Positions 46,267-55,369 of a stretch of 64,000 nt of DNA are shown here, one piece after another. The DNA is from JADJOY01 sp046331705 [NCBI: bacterium] (lineage in GTDB: Bacteria; JADJOY01): NCBI GenBank assembly GCA_046331705.1, contig JAXLQJ010000033.1, positions 18,032 to 82,031 on the forward strand, given 5' to 3'. Position 1 is the first letter of the stretch. Each line of letters starts with the position of its first letter. Under the pieces are notes generated by a model. The model saw only the letters and a list, made by a program, of their open reading frames with translations, was not told the DNA's origin and searched no databases. A program made the position numbers and the translations under genes.

Positions 46267-47100
46267 GTGGCCGGTGCTCCCCAGCAACGACGACCGCTGT
46301 CACGTCCGTGCCGCCATCGACGCCGAGGTGGCGAACGCTTACGGCTCTCCCGCGAGCAGTACGCCCACGTGCTCTCGACGTTCACCCACAAGAGCTATCC
46401 GAAGGCGCCCGCCCTGTGCCTCGCCAAGTTCGACGAGTTGAAGTCGACCGGGTTGGAGGCCTTCACCCGTAAGTACGACCCCTACTGGGATATCCCCCTC
46501 AACGAGAACCTCCCCCAACCCGTCATCGATCTGCCGGTTCCCGCCGACGCCGACGCGTCATCGCCCGGCGCCACGCACCCCACCCTCGACCTCGTGGGTG
46601 GTTCTTCGTCGCCGCGACGCAAGCAGCGACGAGATGCTGCCGCCGGCGAAGGCGGGTCTGCCGCACCTCGCCAACCAGCCGGGCAAGACGCACACGGCGA
46701 GGTCAGTGGCTCGACGAATGGCGCGCTTCCGCTGGCAGCCGAAACCACACCGCATTCCGCTGAACGTCTATCCACACCCGACCTGTGGAATTCGCCGAGT
46801 GCCGGTGACATTTCTCGTCACTCTTCCGCGGAAAACACCGGCGGGGGACGAGCCCCTGCCCTACGGCAACGCACGCGCCGGATGAACGCCGCGAACGGTG
46901 TCGATCCAGAGGCCTTCGATCGGGTGAAGGCGCTCCTCGCCGAGCGCCAAGTCATTACCAGCGCCGACGTCCAGTACCTCCTCGCCACCAACGCCTCCGG
47001 CGCTCGCCCCTACCTCCACGCCCTCATAACCCAAGGCCTGGCCGTTACCGAAGGCCAACGCAGGGGATTGCGATATCGCGCTACTGGGGTAGCGTCGTGA
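46267..47100 (+). pseudogene. Methyltransferase fragment: C-terminal part with winged-helix-like tail
   Basis: Homology in this frame starts near 46345 with [17 protein letters not shown] and continues through [19 protein letters not shown] and [16 protein letters not shown], the usual end of DrmMI-type enzymes. A low-complexity stretch of ~90 residues follows, then a winged-helix-like domain from ~46882 ([26 protein letters not shown]). An ATG at 46882 could start a separate 72-residue protein, but the domain also fits the normal C-terminus of the methyltransferase. The stop overlaps the PIN gene start (GTGA). Confidence 0.55.
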
Positions 47101-48140
47101 ACTCGACTGTTAGCGGGAGGGCGCGCGGACACGCGGGCTTGGGCGCAGACCTGGATGTCGATGTGTGCCCGACGCCACGTTACGTCTTGTTCGATACGAA
47201 CATCTTCCTCGACGTTGCCAATGGAAGAATCGGCCCGAACGAGTGCCGTCAGGCAGAACAAGCCCTGCGTCCTGATGGCTTGGGACGGGTGAGCACGCTC
47301 TCCGTAATCGAACTAGGTTGCGGGCTCAACGATCAGCAGAAGTGGCATCGCTACGCGCTGGCCTTTCAAGCCGTTGTCGCACTGTGCTCTCGTGCGCTGC
47401 CCGATCCCAGCTTCTTCTTCCGCCGCGAGATCTTGAAACTCGAAACGTGCACTCCGGCTTTCGAGTCGGACGGCGCTTGGCGTCTCTGTGAGCATGTGGC
47501 CGCGGTGGATTCGCACGCGTCACTATGCGAATGGGTTCGACGAAAGGATCAACAGGGTCGCGACCTCATCGAGCGAGCCGCACTCGTGGCTCTGCCCGAC
47601 GTCCGAGCGAGCTACGAGTCCAGCTACATCGCGCGAGTTGGCCGGCTGCGAGAGCTCTTGCTCAATCGAACCGGAACTATCTCGGCGCCGTCCGGAAAGC
47701 CGGTAGCCCGACCCGGACCTACCAGAGAGCGCTGGCTTCAGGAACTGGATTCCAACGACTTCGGTTTCGTGTTTCTCGCGCTCGAGGCGCATGCGATCGG
47801 TGTACCACTCATCGGACAACGGGTTGACCGCGACGCTGATGCCGTCGCTCTAATCACGCCATTTCTCGATGCGCTGCGAAGCCTGCTTCGTGCTGCCGTC
47901 GTATCTGACTACAACATCGAAAAGCATAAAAACGATTTTGTCGACATTCTGTTATTGCTCCACCTCGCGGACGAGCGCGTGCTGTTCGTCACCAACGATC
48001 GGCGATTGCGCGAGCGAATCCCGTCCGACGCCACGTACGGGCATCGAATCGTTGACTTCAAGGGATGGCTTGCGCAAACGAGCAGGCAGACCGACCAAAC
48101 GCCTGGCAGCCGCCGAATCCGCAACAATGAACGTCACTGA
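47097..48140 (+). CDS. PIN-like domain protein in the defence island
   Basis: 347 residues. Acidic PIN-type positions are visible in order: Asp33 in [12 protein letters not shown], Glu72 in LSVIELGCG, then [18 protein letters not shown] and [14 protein letters not shown] near residues 280-305. This is the NDxxD...VTNDxxL pattern of PIN ribonucleases, with a ~200-residue helical insert between the halves that is longer than in VapC toxins. The start is a GTG overlapping the methyltransferase stop by four bases, and the end overlaps the next gene by 14 bases, so it belongs to the operon. It may be an RNA- or DNA-cleaving effector; the substrate is unknown. Confidence 0.72.
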   Translation: MNSTVSGRARGHAGLGADLDVDVCPTPRYVLFDTNIFLDVANGRIGPNECRQAEQALRPDGLGRVSTLSVIELGCGLNDQQKWHRYALAFQAVVALCSRALPDPSFFFRREILKLETCTPAFESDGAWRLCEHVAAVDSHASLCEWVRRKDQQGRDLIERAALVALPDVRASYESSYIARVGRLRELLLNRTGTISAPSGKPVARPGPTRERWLQELDSNDFGFVFLALEAHAIGVPLIGQRVDRDADAVALITPFLDALRSLLRAAVVSDYNIEKHKNDFVDILLLLHLADERVLFVTNDRRLRERIPSDATYGHRIVDFKGWLAQTSRQTDQTPGSRRIRNNERH

Positions 48141-49851
48141 AGCCGTCCTCCGCCGGTGGCTCACCGATCCCGAGGGGGAGCGGCTCGAGCTCAAGTCGAC
48201 GCTGCTGTCGCGGAAGGAGATCGCCGAGTACGCGGTGGCGATCGGAAACGAGGGGGGCGGTTGGCTGGTGATGGGAGTCACCAACCGACCACCGCGCCGA
48301 GTGGTGGGCGTGGATCCACCGAGCGCCGCGCAGTCGCAGACCATCCAGAACAGCGTGCTCGACGCGACTGGCATCCGGGTCGAGATCGGGCAGATCGCGA
48401 CTGAAGAAGGAACGGTGGTCGCCATCCGCATTCCCGGTCGACCGCGGGGCCAAGTCTTCTCGACCCGATCCGGGAAGTACCTGATGCGGGCTGGTGAGAC
48501 GCTTCGCGGAATGACGCTGGCCGAAATCGACCGGCTTCGTGCGGGCGAGCTGGCGCGCCCGGATTTCACGGCTGAGTCGCTGGATCTCGACTGGCGCGAG
48601 GCGCTCGATCCGGTCGAGCTCAGCAGGCTGAGGCAGTTCCTGCGCGACCAGGCGGACCGCGGATCCGGTCGTCGCGAGCTTGCCGGGTTGAAAGACCCCG
48701 AGCTCCTCCGCGCGCTCGAGCTGGTGGTGACATCGGGCCGACGTACACGGCTGGTCCGCGCCGCAGTGCTGATCGTCGGCACGAGGGCGGCCATTCGGGA
48801 GGCGATACCGAACCACGAGGTCAAGATCCTCCGCTTCGGACGTGACGATCTCACTCCGGATCTCACCGAGGACACGCGCGCGCCTCTCCTTGCCGTGGCG
48901 CAGCGAGCCGAGGAGATCGTCGAAGCCGTGAACACCGTCGAGTCGTACCAGGCGGGACTCTTCCGCGTGGACATCCCCAAATTCCCGCCAGCCGCGTATC
49001 GCGAGGCCATCGCGAACGCGCTGATTCACCGCGACTACCAGCAGTCGGGGAACGTGGCGGTGCGGGTGTATCGAGACCGTCTCGAGGTCGGTAGCCCCGG
49101 GGGATGGTTCGGCACCATCAACGAGAGCAACATCCTCGTCACCGAATCGCAGCGTCGCAACGAGCGCCTGGCCGAGGCACTGCAGAAGATCGGGCTCGCC
49201 GAGCGCGCCGCCCTGGGCGTGCGGCGCATGTTCACCGCGATGCTGCGCGCGGGGAAGCTGCCACCCAGCTACAGGTCCACTGCACGGACGGTGACGGTCA
49301 CACTCGTAGATGGATCGTTCGATCGCGAGTTCGTCGCGCTCGCCCGGCGGCTAGGTGAACGGGGCGAGGACTTGTCGGTCTTCGATCTCCTCCTTCTGTC
49401 ACACGTGAGGCGACACCGCGAGATCACGGTGAAGGACGCGGCGGTGCTCTGCCAGCGATCGGATACCGAGGCGCGGCGCCTTCTCGACGACCTCCGAAAC
49501 CAGGAGCTACTCGAACGGGTCGGCGAAGGGCGAGGCCGCAAGTACGTCCTTGGACCAGTGGCCTACGAGGACCTGGGGCTCACCGGTCAACGACCGCGCG
49601 ACCTCGGTCTGTCTGAGAAGACCTTCGAGGGTCTGCTCATCGACGAGTTGGAACGTAAGGGCACGAAGGGCCTCACGGCCCGAGAGATCCGCGAGTGGTC
49701 GCGACACGGGAAGGCGCAGACCACTCGCTTGCTCCAGTCGCTCCAGCGCCGGGGCGTGATCGCCGCCTCCGGGAAACGAGGCCTGGGAAGCCGATATTGG
49801 CTCATCAAGCATGCACCGGCCGGCGTGCCGATTCGACAGAATCATGCGTGA
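48127..49851 (+). CDS. AlbA_2/COG2865 (Schlafen-related) protein with helix-turn-helix tail
   Basis: 574 residues. The N-terminal AlbA_2 domain (~15-130) shows GERLELKSTLLSRKEIAEYAVAIGNEGGG and WLVMGVTN, the signature of Schlafen-AlbA_2 proteins. The middle part has the COG2865 segment AYREAIANALIHRDYQQSG and LEVGSPGGWFG, an ATPase-like fold. The C-terminus contains two winged-helix segments (EITVKDAAVLCQRSD and GLTAREIREWSRHGKAQTTRLL). Such proteins are common beside restriction and phage-defence genes as regulators or nucleic-acid-binding components. It overlaps the PIN gene by 14 bases. Its DNA-binding tail makes it the best candidate to act on the repeats just downstream. Confidence 0.8.
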   Translation: MNVTEAVLRRWLTDPEGERLELKSTLLSRKEIAEYAVAIGNEGGGWLVMGVTNRPPRRVVGVDPPSAAQSQTIQNSVLDATGIRVEIGQIATEEGTVVAIRIPGRPRGQVFSTRSGKYLMRAGETLRGMTLAEIDRLRAGELARPDFTAESLDLDWREALDPVELSRLRQFLRDQADRGSGRRELAGLKDPELLRALELVVTSGRRTRLVRAAVLIVGTRAAIREAIPNHEVKILRFGRDDLTPDLTEDTRAPLLAVAQRAEEIVEAVNTVESYQAGLFRVDIPKFPPAAYREAIANALIHRDYQQSGNVAVRVYRDRLEVGSPGGWFGTINESNILVTESQRRNERLAEALQKIGLAERAALGVRRMFTAMLRAGKLPPSYRSTARTVTVTLVDGSFDREFVALARRLGERGEDLSVFDLLLLSHVRRHREITVKDAAVLCQRSDTEARRLLDDLRNQELLERVGEGRGRKYVLGPVAYEDLGLTGQRPRDLGLSEKTFEGLLIDELERKGTKGLTAREIREWSRHGKAQTTRLLQSLQRRGVIAASGKRGLGSRYWLIKHAPAGVPIRQNHA

Positions 49852-49884
49852 GGTCGGTAACTTGGAAGACTACGGGCAGGTCGC

Positions 49885-49927
49885 ATTGGCTCATTCGTGG
49901 CGCTGCATTGGCTCATGATTGGCTCAT
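49885..49927 (+). repeat. Three direct repeats of ATTGGCTCAT before the large helicase gene
   Basis: Exact copies start at 49885, 49907 and 49918, so the spacings are 22 and 11 bases, two and one helical turns. They lie 34 bp after the AlbA_2 gene and ~125 bp before the helicase start, in the only sizeable gap of the island (49852-50050). Iteron-like direct repeats on one face of DNA are typical of cooperative regulator binding. The remainder of the gap shows no gene. Confidence 0.6.
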
Positions 49928-50050
49928 TCCGGAACGGGCGTCCCGAGCAGCGCTACGGATCCAGCACAATCGCAATCCGAAGAAGCCTCGTGATTCCAGG
50001 GCCTTCTCTCGCATTGCGCCACTCATTGCGCCTCCTTTGACCGATAGCAG

Positions 50051-53000
50051 GTGCCGAGCGTGACGCTGAATCCCATCCGCATCGTCGATCGGGTAATCGA
50101 CGAGTACCGGGATTACGTCCGGACCGAGTTCCGAGCCAAGGATCCCGGGCTCCGAGAGGCACTCGAAAGAGAACTCGGTCGGCCGCTCTTCCTGGCGCAG
50201 GAGCCCTTCTATCAGGCCCATCGCCCGTTCAAGAGCGGGAAGCGCTGGAAGGACCTAGCACTGGATCCCAAGCTCGCGCGGGTGATGGAGCGGCGGTCGG
50301 GCTCGGAGTGCGCGTACATCCATCAGTCGGATGCGATCGACCGACTGCTCGGCTCAGGCGCGGGTCCACTGGTCGTCACCACGGGCACCGGGAGCGGCAA
50401 GACAGAGTGTTTCTTGCTGCCGGTGATCCAGAACGCGCTGGAGGATGCGGCTCGGTTCAGGAAGGCGGGGCTCACGGCGATCCTCGTGTACCCGATGAAC
50501 GCGCTCGCCAACGACCAGCAGGCGCGGATCGAGGAGTACCTGCGGGACGCTGGCATGAGCGGCGCCGTCGAGGTGGCGCGCTACGACCGCGGCACCACAC
50601 AGGCCCAGCGTCAGGCGCTGAGACGCAACCCGCCCCACATCCTGCTCACCAACTACATGATGCTCGAGTACCTGTTGGTGCGCCCCGCGGACCGCGACGA
50701 CATATTCGCCAATCACCGGTGCCGCTTCCTGGTCCTCGATGAGGTTCACACCTATCGCGGGACGCTGGGCGCCAACATCGCCCTCCTGATCCGACGCCTG
50801 CGGGCGCACCTACGGCGGGCACGCCAGGACTGGGGCGCGGATGCCGCGGGTCCCGAGAAGGGTCGGCGGTTTCCCACGCTGCTCACGATAGGAACGTCGG
50901 CCACGATCAAGAGTGTCGCCGGTGACGAGGTTCCGCCCGAGGAGCGGACCCGACTGCGTGACGAGGCGGTACAGGGGTTCTTCGGCAAGATCGCCGGCGA
51001 GGATCCCGGCTCGATCCGTGTTCTCGGCGAGCAGATCGAGGAGATCCGGGAGCCGGCCGATGCCGCCATGGCATCCGGCGTCAGCAACTTCCCGCAACTC
51101 AACATCGCGGACCTCGGATCACTTCAGTCGGGGCTCGCGGCGCTCGCGGGCGTTCCGACGAGCACGCCCCTGGCCGAGGCGGCGAGTCGGGCACGGATCC
51201 TTTGGCTGCTCAACCGCTGGCTGGTGCGAGCACCCATGTCGGTTTCGCAGATGGTCGACCGCCTTCGGACCGAGGTGCCTGAGCGCCGCGAGACCGATAC
51301 CGACGCGCTTCGCAGCGAGGTCGAGGCGGCGCTGTTGATCGGGTCGGCGTTACCCGAGGGGACCCCCGGTGCGCTTCGGCTCCGCGCCCATCGCCTTCTC
51401 CGCGGCGGGTGGGCCTTCCATCGGTGCGTGGATCCGGATTGTGGCCGCGTCTACCCGATGGGTGAAAGCAAGTGCGACTGCGGACGATCAACCGCTCCGC
51501 TCATGCTGTGCCGCAACTGCGGCGCGGACTACCTGCGTCTCGCTGGCGAGCCAGCCAGCGCTCCGCTCCGCCCCTGGGCGGCCGGCACCGAGGCGCAGGA
51601 GTGGCTTCTCTACGAGCCGACTCGGTTCACAACACCGATCATCGAGCCAGACGACGAGGAAACGGAAGAGGACGACGAGCCGCCCACGCGGCGAACCCGT
51701 GCCGCACCCACCGTGACGGTTCCTGCCGCGCTGGCCGGTTCATTCGACCCGTCATCGCTGGCGTTCAGCGTCGACCCAACCGATTACCGAACGCCGGTCA
51801 CCCTTTCGCCGACTCGAACCAAGTGCCTCTGCTGCGGAGGCACCGCGGGCAACCGGCCAGTCATCACCCCGGTCTCGCTCGGAACCTCAGCTGCAGTGAA
51901 GGTGATCGGCGAAGGGCTCATCGAAGCTCTCGCGGACGCCAACCGCGACCGCCCCGGACATGACGGGAAGGAGCGATTGCTGGTCTTCGCCGACAGTCGG
52001 CAGGACGCCTCCCACCAAGCGCGGTTCATTCTGTCTGCCAGCCGGTATGACCGGATGCGCCGAAGGGTGGTCCAGATCCTCGGCGAGTCGGGCCCCATCG
52101 GAATTCAGCGGCTCGTCGAGCTCTTGGGCGATCGAGCCGTCGCGATGCACGACAACCCGCACGTACCGTCGGGCTCTCGCCGGCTCATGCCCGAGGAGAC
52201 CGCTCGCATCCGCGCCTGGGAAGAAGCGCCTCTCCTCGACGATATCGCGGTCACATCGGGTTACCGCGGGACCTTGCTCAACCTCGGGCTCGTCGGCGTT
52301 CGCTATCAGGCGCTCGAAGCGGAGGTCGGTGTACGTGGGAAAGCGCTGGCGGGTGCCCTCGGGCTGAGCACCACCGATCTCGCCTACGTTGCGCGATGCC
52401 TCCTCGACGAGATGCGACGGCGGATTGCGCTTGGCCGCGACATGCTTCGCTACAACCCGGCTCACGCCTCCTGCCCGTCCTACGTCGACAGCGCGCAGTG
52501 GGAGCGCAGAATCCGACGACCTGCCGGCTACGCCCTGTCGCGTGAAGGGACGATCGTGACGTGGCTCGATCCAGCGCGCGTGCCGGACGGCATCAAGGCC
52601 GAGAACGCTTGGCGACGCGATGGGAAGGGCGGACGCGACCCGAGCCTGGCCCGCATCCTCAAGCATCTCGTGCGTGCTCTCGGCGGTGGGGATGTCGATG
52701 CCGACGACATGGTCGCGTTGCTCGAGCTCCTGGCCGACGCTGGTGCGGTGGTTCCGTTCGACCTCTTCGGCTTCCGCGAGCGCTACGCGCTTCTGCAGGT
52801 GAATCCTGCGGCGGTGGTCCTAGAGCTCACCGCCGAAGAGACTCGCCTTCGATGCGAGGTCTGCGGCGCCGCGAGCCCATTCGCGCCGCTTAACGCACCG
52901 TGTCCACGATGCCACGGCCGTCTCATCCGCTGGCCCGATGCCGCCCTCGCAACCAATCGATCCGTGCGCCGGATCCGGTCCGGAACGGCCGTGCCGCTGG

Positions 53001-55369
53001 TCGCGGGCGAACACACAGCCCAGGTTCCAAACGACCGGCGCCTCGAGCTCGAAGAGGCGTTCAAGGCTTCGCCGAAGATCTCCCCCGTGAACGTGCTCGC
53101 TTGCTCGCCAACACTCGAGATGGGTATCGACGTCGGCGGCCTCGACGCGATCTTGCTGCGGAACGTCCCGCCACGACCAGACAACTACGCGCAGCGCGGA
53201 GGCCGCGCCGGCCGCCGGACGCGGGTCGGCCTAGTGATCGGCTATGCACGGCGTCGTCCCCACGACCAGTACTTCTATGAACGCCCCGCGGAGATGATCT
53301 CTGGCGAAGTTCCCGCACCGGCATTGGCCCTCGGAAACCGAGACGTGATCCACCGGCACGTCAACGCGATCGTTTTCGGCGCAGCCGAACCGGGGCTCTC
53401 AGGGCGAATGGTCGACTACGTCACCCCGACCGGCGGTGTGAACGAGGAAAAGCTGAAGGCGTTCATCGACGCAGCACGAGCGAAGGTTGGCGAAGCGCTC
53501 GACCTAGCGGTCGACGCCTTCGGTCCCGACGTCATCCCCGCTGCCGGCCTCAGCCGAGACGATCTCGAGCGAAGCCTCACCGAGCTTCCCGACCGGATCC
53601 GAGACGTGGTCGAGCGCACGGCTCGCCAGGTCCACGACCTTCATCAGACGATCAGGGCCTGGGCAACCGACCTGCTGGGCGCGCGAGCTAGTCAGCGAGC
53701 AGGTGAGCTGATCCGTCGCATCCTCGGCATGGCGTCCGAGCGCGGGGCGAACCAGCCGGAAGCCGACGATCGGTCAGCCGGATATCCGATGCGCCGGTTC
53801 GCCGAGTTCGGAATCTTGCCCGGATACGAGTTCCCGAGTGAGCCCGCCGCACTCCGCCTGCTCGGCGACGATCGCGAAGAGGAGCCGGTCACAGTTGCGC
53901 GTCGATTCGGGCTCTCGCAGTTTCAGCCAGAGGCTCTGGTCTACGCGCGGTCACGTCGGTGGAAGGTGATCGGGCTCGACTCGTCCTCACCGTGGAATCC
54001 GCAGGCCGACGTAGCACCCGCGCACTACCGAATCTGTCGCGAATGTGATCTCCGGTACCGCTCGGATCTGCCACGGTGTGGAAGATGCGGGACCGAGGCG
54101 CTAGGGCTACCGATTCCAGCCGCCGAGTACGGCGGGTTCCTTGCGAAGCGCGACGAGCATTCGATCCTGGACGAAGAAGACCGCCTGGCCGCTGCGGACG
54201 CCGTGTCCACCGAGCCGCAGTGGGACGGAGACGTCGTTGGGCGCTGGCTCACCGCCGCCGGTTGGTCGCTCCGGCTCAGCCGAGGCGAGGAGATCCAGTG
54301 GATCAACGAGGGATTACCACCCAGCAAGCCTGACATCGAGGCAGGTCACTACCTCCATCCCGAGGCGAAGGGGTTCTCACTCTGCCCCGCGTGCGGGGCG
54401 ATGCTCACGATCCCCCCCGATGAAAAGGCGACCAAGGGCAAGAGCAGGCGGGCGCCCCGAACCTCGGCCTACCGAGAGGATCGCTACGGCCACCGGAAGG
54501 AATGCAACCAGGCCGGGAGCCCCCCCAAGCCCGTTGCGATCTCGACGTCCAGCAAGGCCGAGGTGCTCAGGCTGCTCGTGCCGGTGCCGTCCGAGCTCCA
54601 GGGAACGGAGGCCCGGAGCTGGGGGCTGTCACTCGGCTACGCACTTCGGATCGGCATGCGTCACCTCTACATGCTCGACGGACCCGAGATCGAGTTTGAA
54701 CTAGAGGGGCCCTGGACCAAGAAAAGCGACGGGGGCGAGATCCAGCTCGCGTCGCTCTCGTTCATCGACCCGAGCCTCGGCGGAACCGGCTACGCCTCGC
54801 GGATCGCGGCCGAGTTTCACCTGGTCGCGCGGCGCGCGATCGATCACCTGGAACACGCCGGCTGCGAGACTGCCTGCTATCGATGCCTCAAGTCGTACGC
54901 GAACCAGCGGTTCCACGACCTCCTTCGCTGGCCGCTCGCCCTACCCTCGCTCGAGTCGCTTGCAGCCGATAAGCCCGTTACACGGCCGCTCGAGACCGGC
55001 GATCTCGACGACCCGCGCCCCTGGCTCGAAGCCTTCGCCGCCGGCGTCGGCTCCCCTCTCGAGCTCAAGTTCCTTCGGCTCTTCGAGAAGCACGGCTTCC
55101 ATCCGCAGAAGCAGGTTCCTGTGGCCGTTCGGGACGGAGACGCAGCGATCTCGATCGCCGACTTCGCCGTCCCCGAGAGACGACTCGCGATCTACATCGA
55201 CGGGGCGTCGTTCCACGTCGGTGCGAATCTTCGGCGTGATCGCCAGATCCGTGAGCGGCTTCGGAATGGCGATCCGCCGTGGCGGATCGAGGAGCTCCGC
55301 GTGAGCGATCTCGCGCTCGGTGCGGAGCTGTTGAGGCGGCTCGGCGCCGAGCCTCACCCCACCCAGTAG
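50051..55369 (+). CDS. Giant DEAD/DEAH helicase with DUF1998-like region and C-terminal nuclease-like domain (DruE-like / DrmA-DrmB-like)
   Basis: 1,772 residues. Helicase core: Walker A TGTGSGKTE (~111), LTNYMMLEYLL, motif II DEVHTYRGTLG (~230), GTSATI, and after a long insert CSPTLEMGIDVGGLD and motif VI QRGGRAGRR (~1048). Several Cys pairs suggest zinc sites (CRNCG, CLCCGG, CEVCG/CPRCHG, CRECD/CGRCG). A DUF1998-like region includes DPSLGGTGYASRI (~1575) and CETACYRCLKSYANQ (~1605). The last ~105 residues resemble DUF559/Vsr-type nuclease folds: SPLELKFLRLF, ISIADFAVPERRLAIYIDG, FHVGANLRRDRQIRERL. Length and domains resemble Druantia DruE; functionally it could replace separate DrmA and DrmB of DISARM. 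A GTG three codons in, with AGGTG upstream, is an alternative start. Confidence 0.85.
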   Translation: MPSVTLNPIRIVDRVIDEYRDYVRTEFRAKDPGLREALERELGRPLFLAQEPFYQAHRPFKSGKRWKDLALDPKLARVMERRSGSECAYIHQSDAIDRLLGSGAGPLVVTTGTGSGKTECFLLPVIQNALEDAARFRKAGLTAILVYPMNALANDQQARIEEYLRDAGMSGAVEVARYDRGTTQAQRQALRRNPPHILLTNYMMLEYLLVRPADRDDIFANHRCRFLVLDEVHTYRGTLGANIALLIRRLRAHLRRARQDWGADAAGPEKGRRFPTLLTIGTSATIKSVAGDEVPPEERTRLRDEAVQGFFGKIAGEDPGSIRVLGEQIEEIREPADAAMASGVSNFPQLNIADLGSLQSGLAALAGVPTSTPLAEAASRARILWLLNRWLVRAPMSVSQMVDRLRTEVPERRETDTDALRSEVEAALLIGSALPEGTPGALRLRAHRLLRGGWAFHRCVDPDCGRVYPMGESKCDCGRSTAPLMLCRNCGADYLRLAGEPASAPLRPWAAGTEAQEWLLYEPTRFTTPIIEPDDEETEEDDEPPTRRTRAAPTVTVPAALAGSFDPSSLAFSVDPTDYRTPVTLSPTRTKCLCCGGTAGNRPVITPVSLGTSAAVKVIGEGLIEALADANRDRPGHDGKERLLVFADSRQDASHQARFILSASRYDRMRRRVVQILGESGPIGIQRLVELLGDRAVAMHDNPHVPSGSRRLMPEETARIRAWEEAPLLDDIAVTSGYRGTLLNLGLVGVRYQALEAEVGVRGKALAGALGLSTTDLAYVARCLLDEMRRRIALGRDMLRYNPAHASCPSYVDSAQWERRIRRPAGYALSREGTIVTWLDPARVPDGIKAENAWRRDGKGGRDPSLARILKHLVRALGGGDVDADDMVALLELLADAGAVVPFDLFGFRERYALLQVNPAAVVLELTAEETRLRCEVCGAASPFAPLNAPCPRCHGRLIRWPDAALATNRSVRRIRSGTAVPLVAGEHTAQVPNDRRLELEEAFKASPKISPVNVLACSPTLEMGIDVGGLDAILLRNVPPRPDNYAQRGGRAGRRTRVGLVIGYARRRPHDQYFYERPAEMISGEVPAPALALGNRDVIHRHVNAIVFGAAEPGLSGRMVDYVTPTGGVNEEKLKAFIDAARAKVGEALDLAVDAFGPDVIPAAGLSRDDLERSLTELPDRIRDVVERTARQVHDLHQTIRAWATDLLGARASQRAGELIRRILGMASERGANQPEADDRSAGYPMRRFAEFGILPGYEFPSEPAALRLLGDDREEEPVTVARRFGLSQFQPEALVYARSRRWKVIGLDSSSPWNPQADVAPAHYRICRECDLRYRSDLPRCGRCGTEALGLPIPAAEYGGFLAKRDEHSILDEEDRLAAADAVSTEPQWDGDVVGRWLTAAGWSLRLSRGEEIQWINEGLPPSKPDIEAGHYLHPEAKGFSLCPACGAMLTIPPDEKATKGKSRRAPRTSAYREDRYGHRKECNQAGSPPKPVAISTSSKAEVLRLLVPVPSELQGTEARSWGLSLGYALRIGMRHLYMLDGPEIEFELEGPWTKKSDGGEIQLASLSFIDPSLGGTGYASRIAAEFHLVARRAIDHLEHAGCETACYRCLKSYANQRFHDLLRWPLALPSLESLAADKPVTRPLETGDLDDPRPWLEAFAAGVGSPLELKFLRLFEKHGFHPQKQVPVAVRDGDAAISIADFAVPERRLAIYIDGASFHVGANLRRDRQIRERLRNGDPPWRIEELRVSDLALGAELLRRLGAEPHPTQ

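Larger units (their letters stand above)
42314..47100 (+). pseudogene. drmMI: DrmMI-like adenine-specific DNA methyltransferase, multiply frameshifted
   Basis: One long methyltransferase gene (~1,590 codons) reads through all three frames. It opens intact (42314 to ~42950, TTG start: ALELLDHCRFTGPALP). From ~42950 to ~44410 the homologous sequence hops frame at least fifteen times, at about 42950, 42971, 43027, 43091, 43405, 43421, 43465, 43617, 43690, 43830, 43885, 43940, 44000, 44092 and 44408; several hops lie in homopolymers. Motif [10 protein letters not shown] is at ~44010-44035. The frame is then open to a stop at 45936, holding motif IV NPPW. It hops again near 45920 (in an A-run) and ~46345 and ends with a winged-helix-like tail. 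In class 1 DISARM this enzyme marks host DNA. Either real decay or consensus sequencing error. Confidence 0.78.

Noticed and set aside
39101-55369. Canonical complete DISARM
   Set aside because: No separate drmA and drmB genes and no phospholipase-D (drmC) gene with HKD motifs was seen; the large helicase looks more like DruE.
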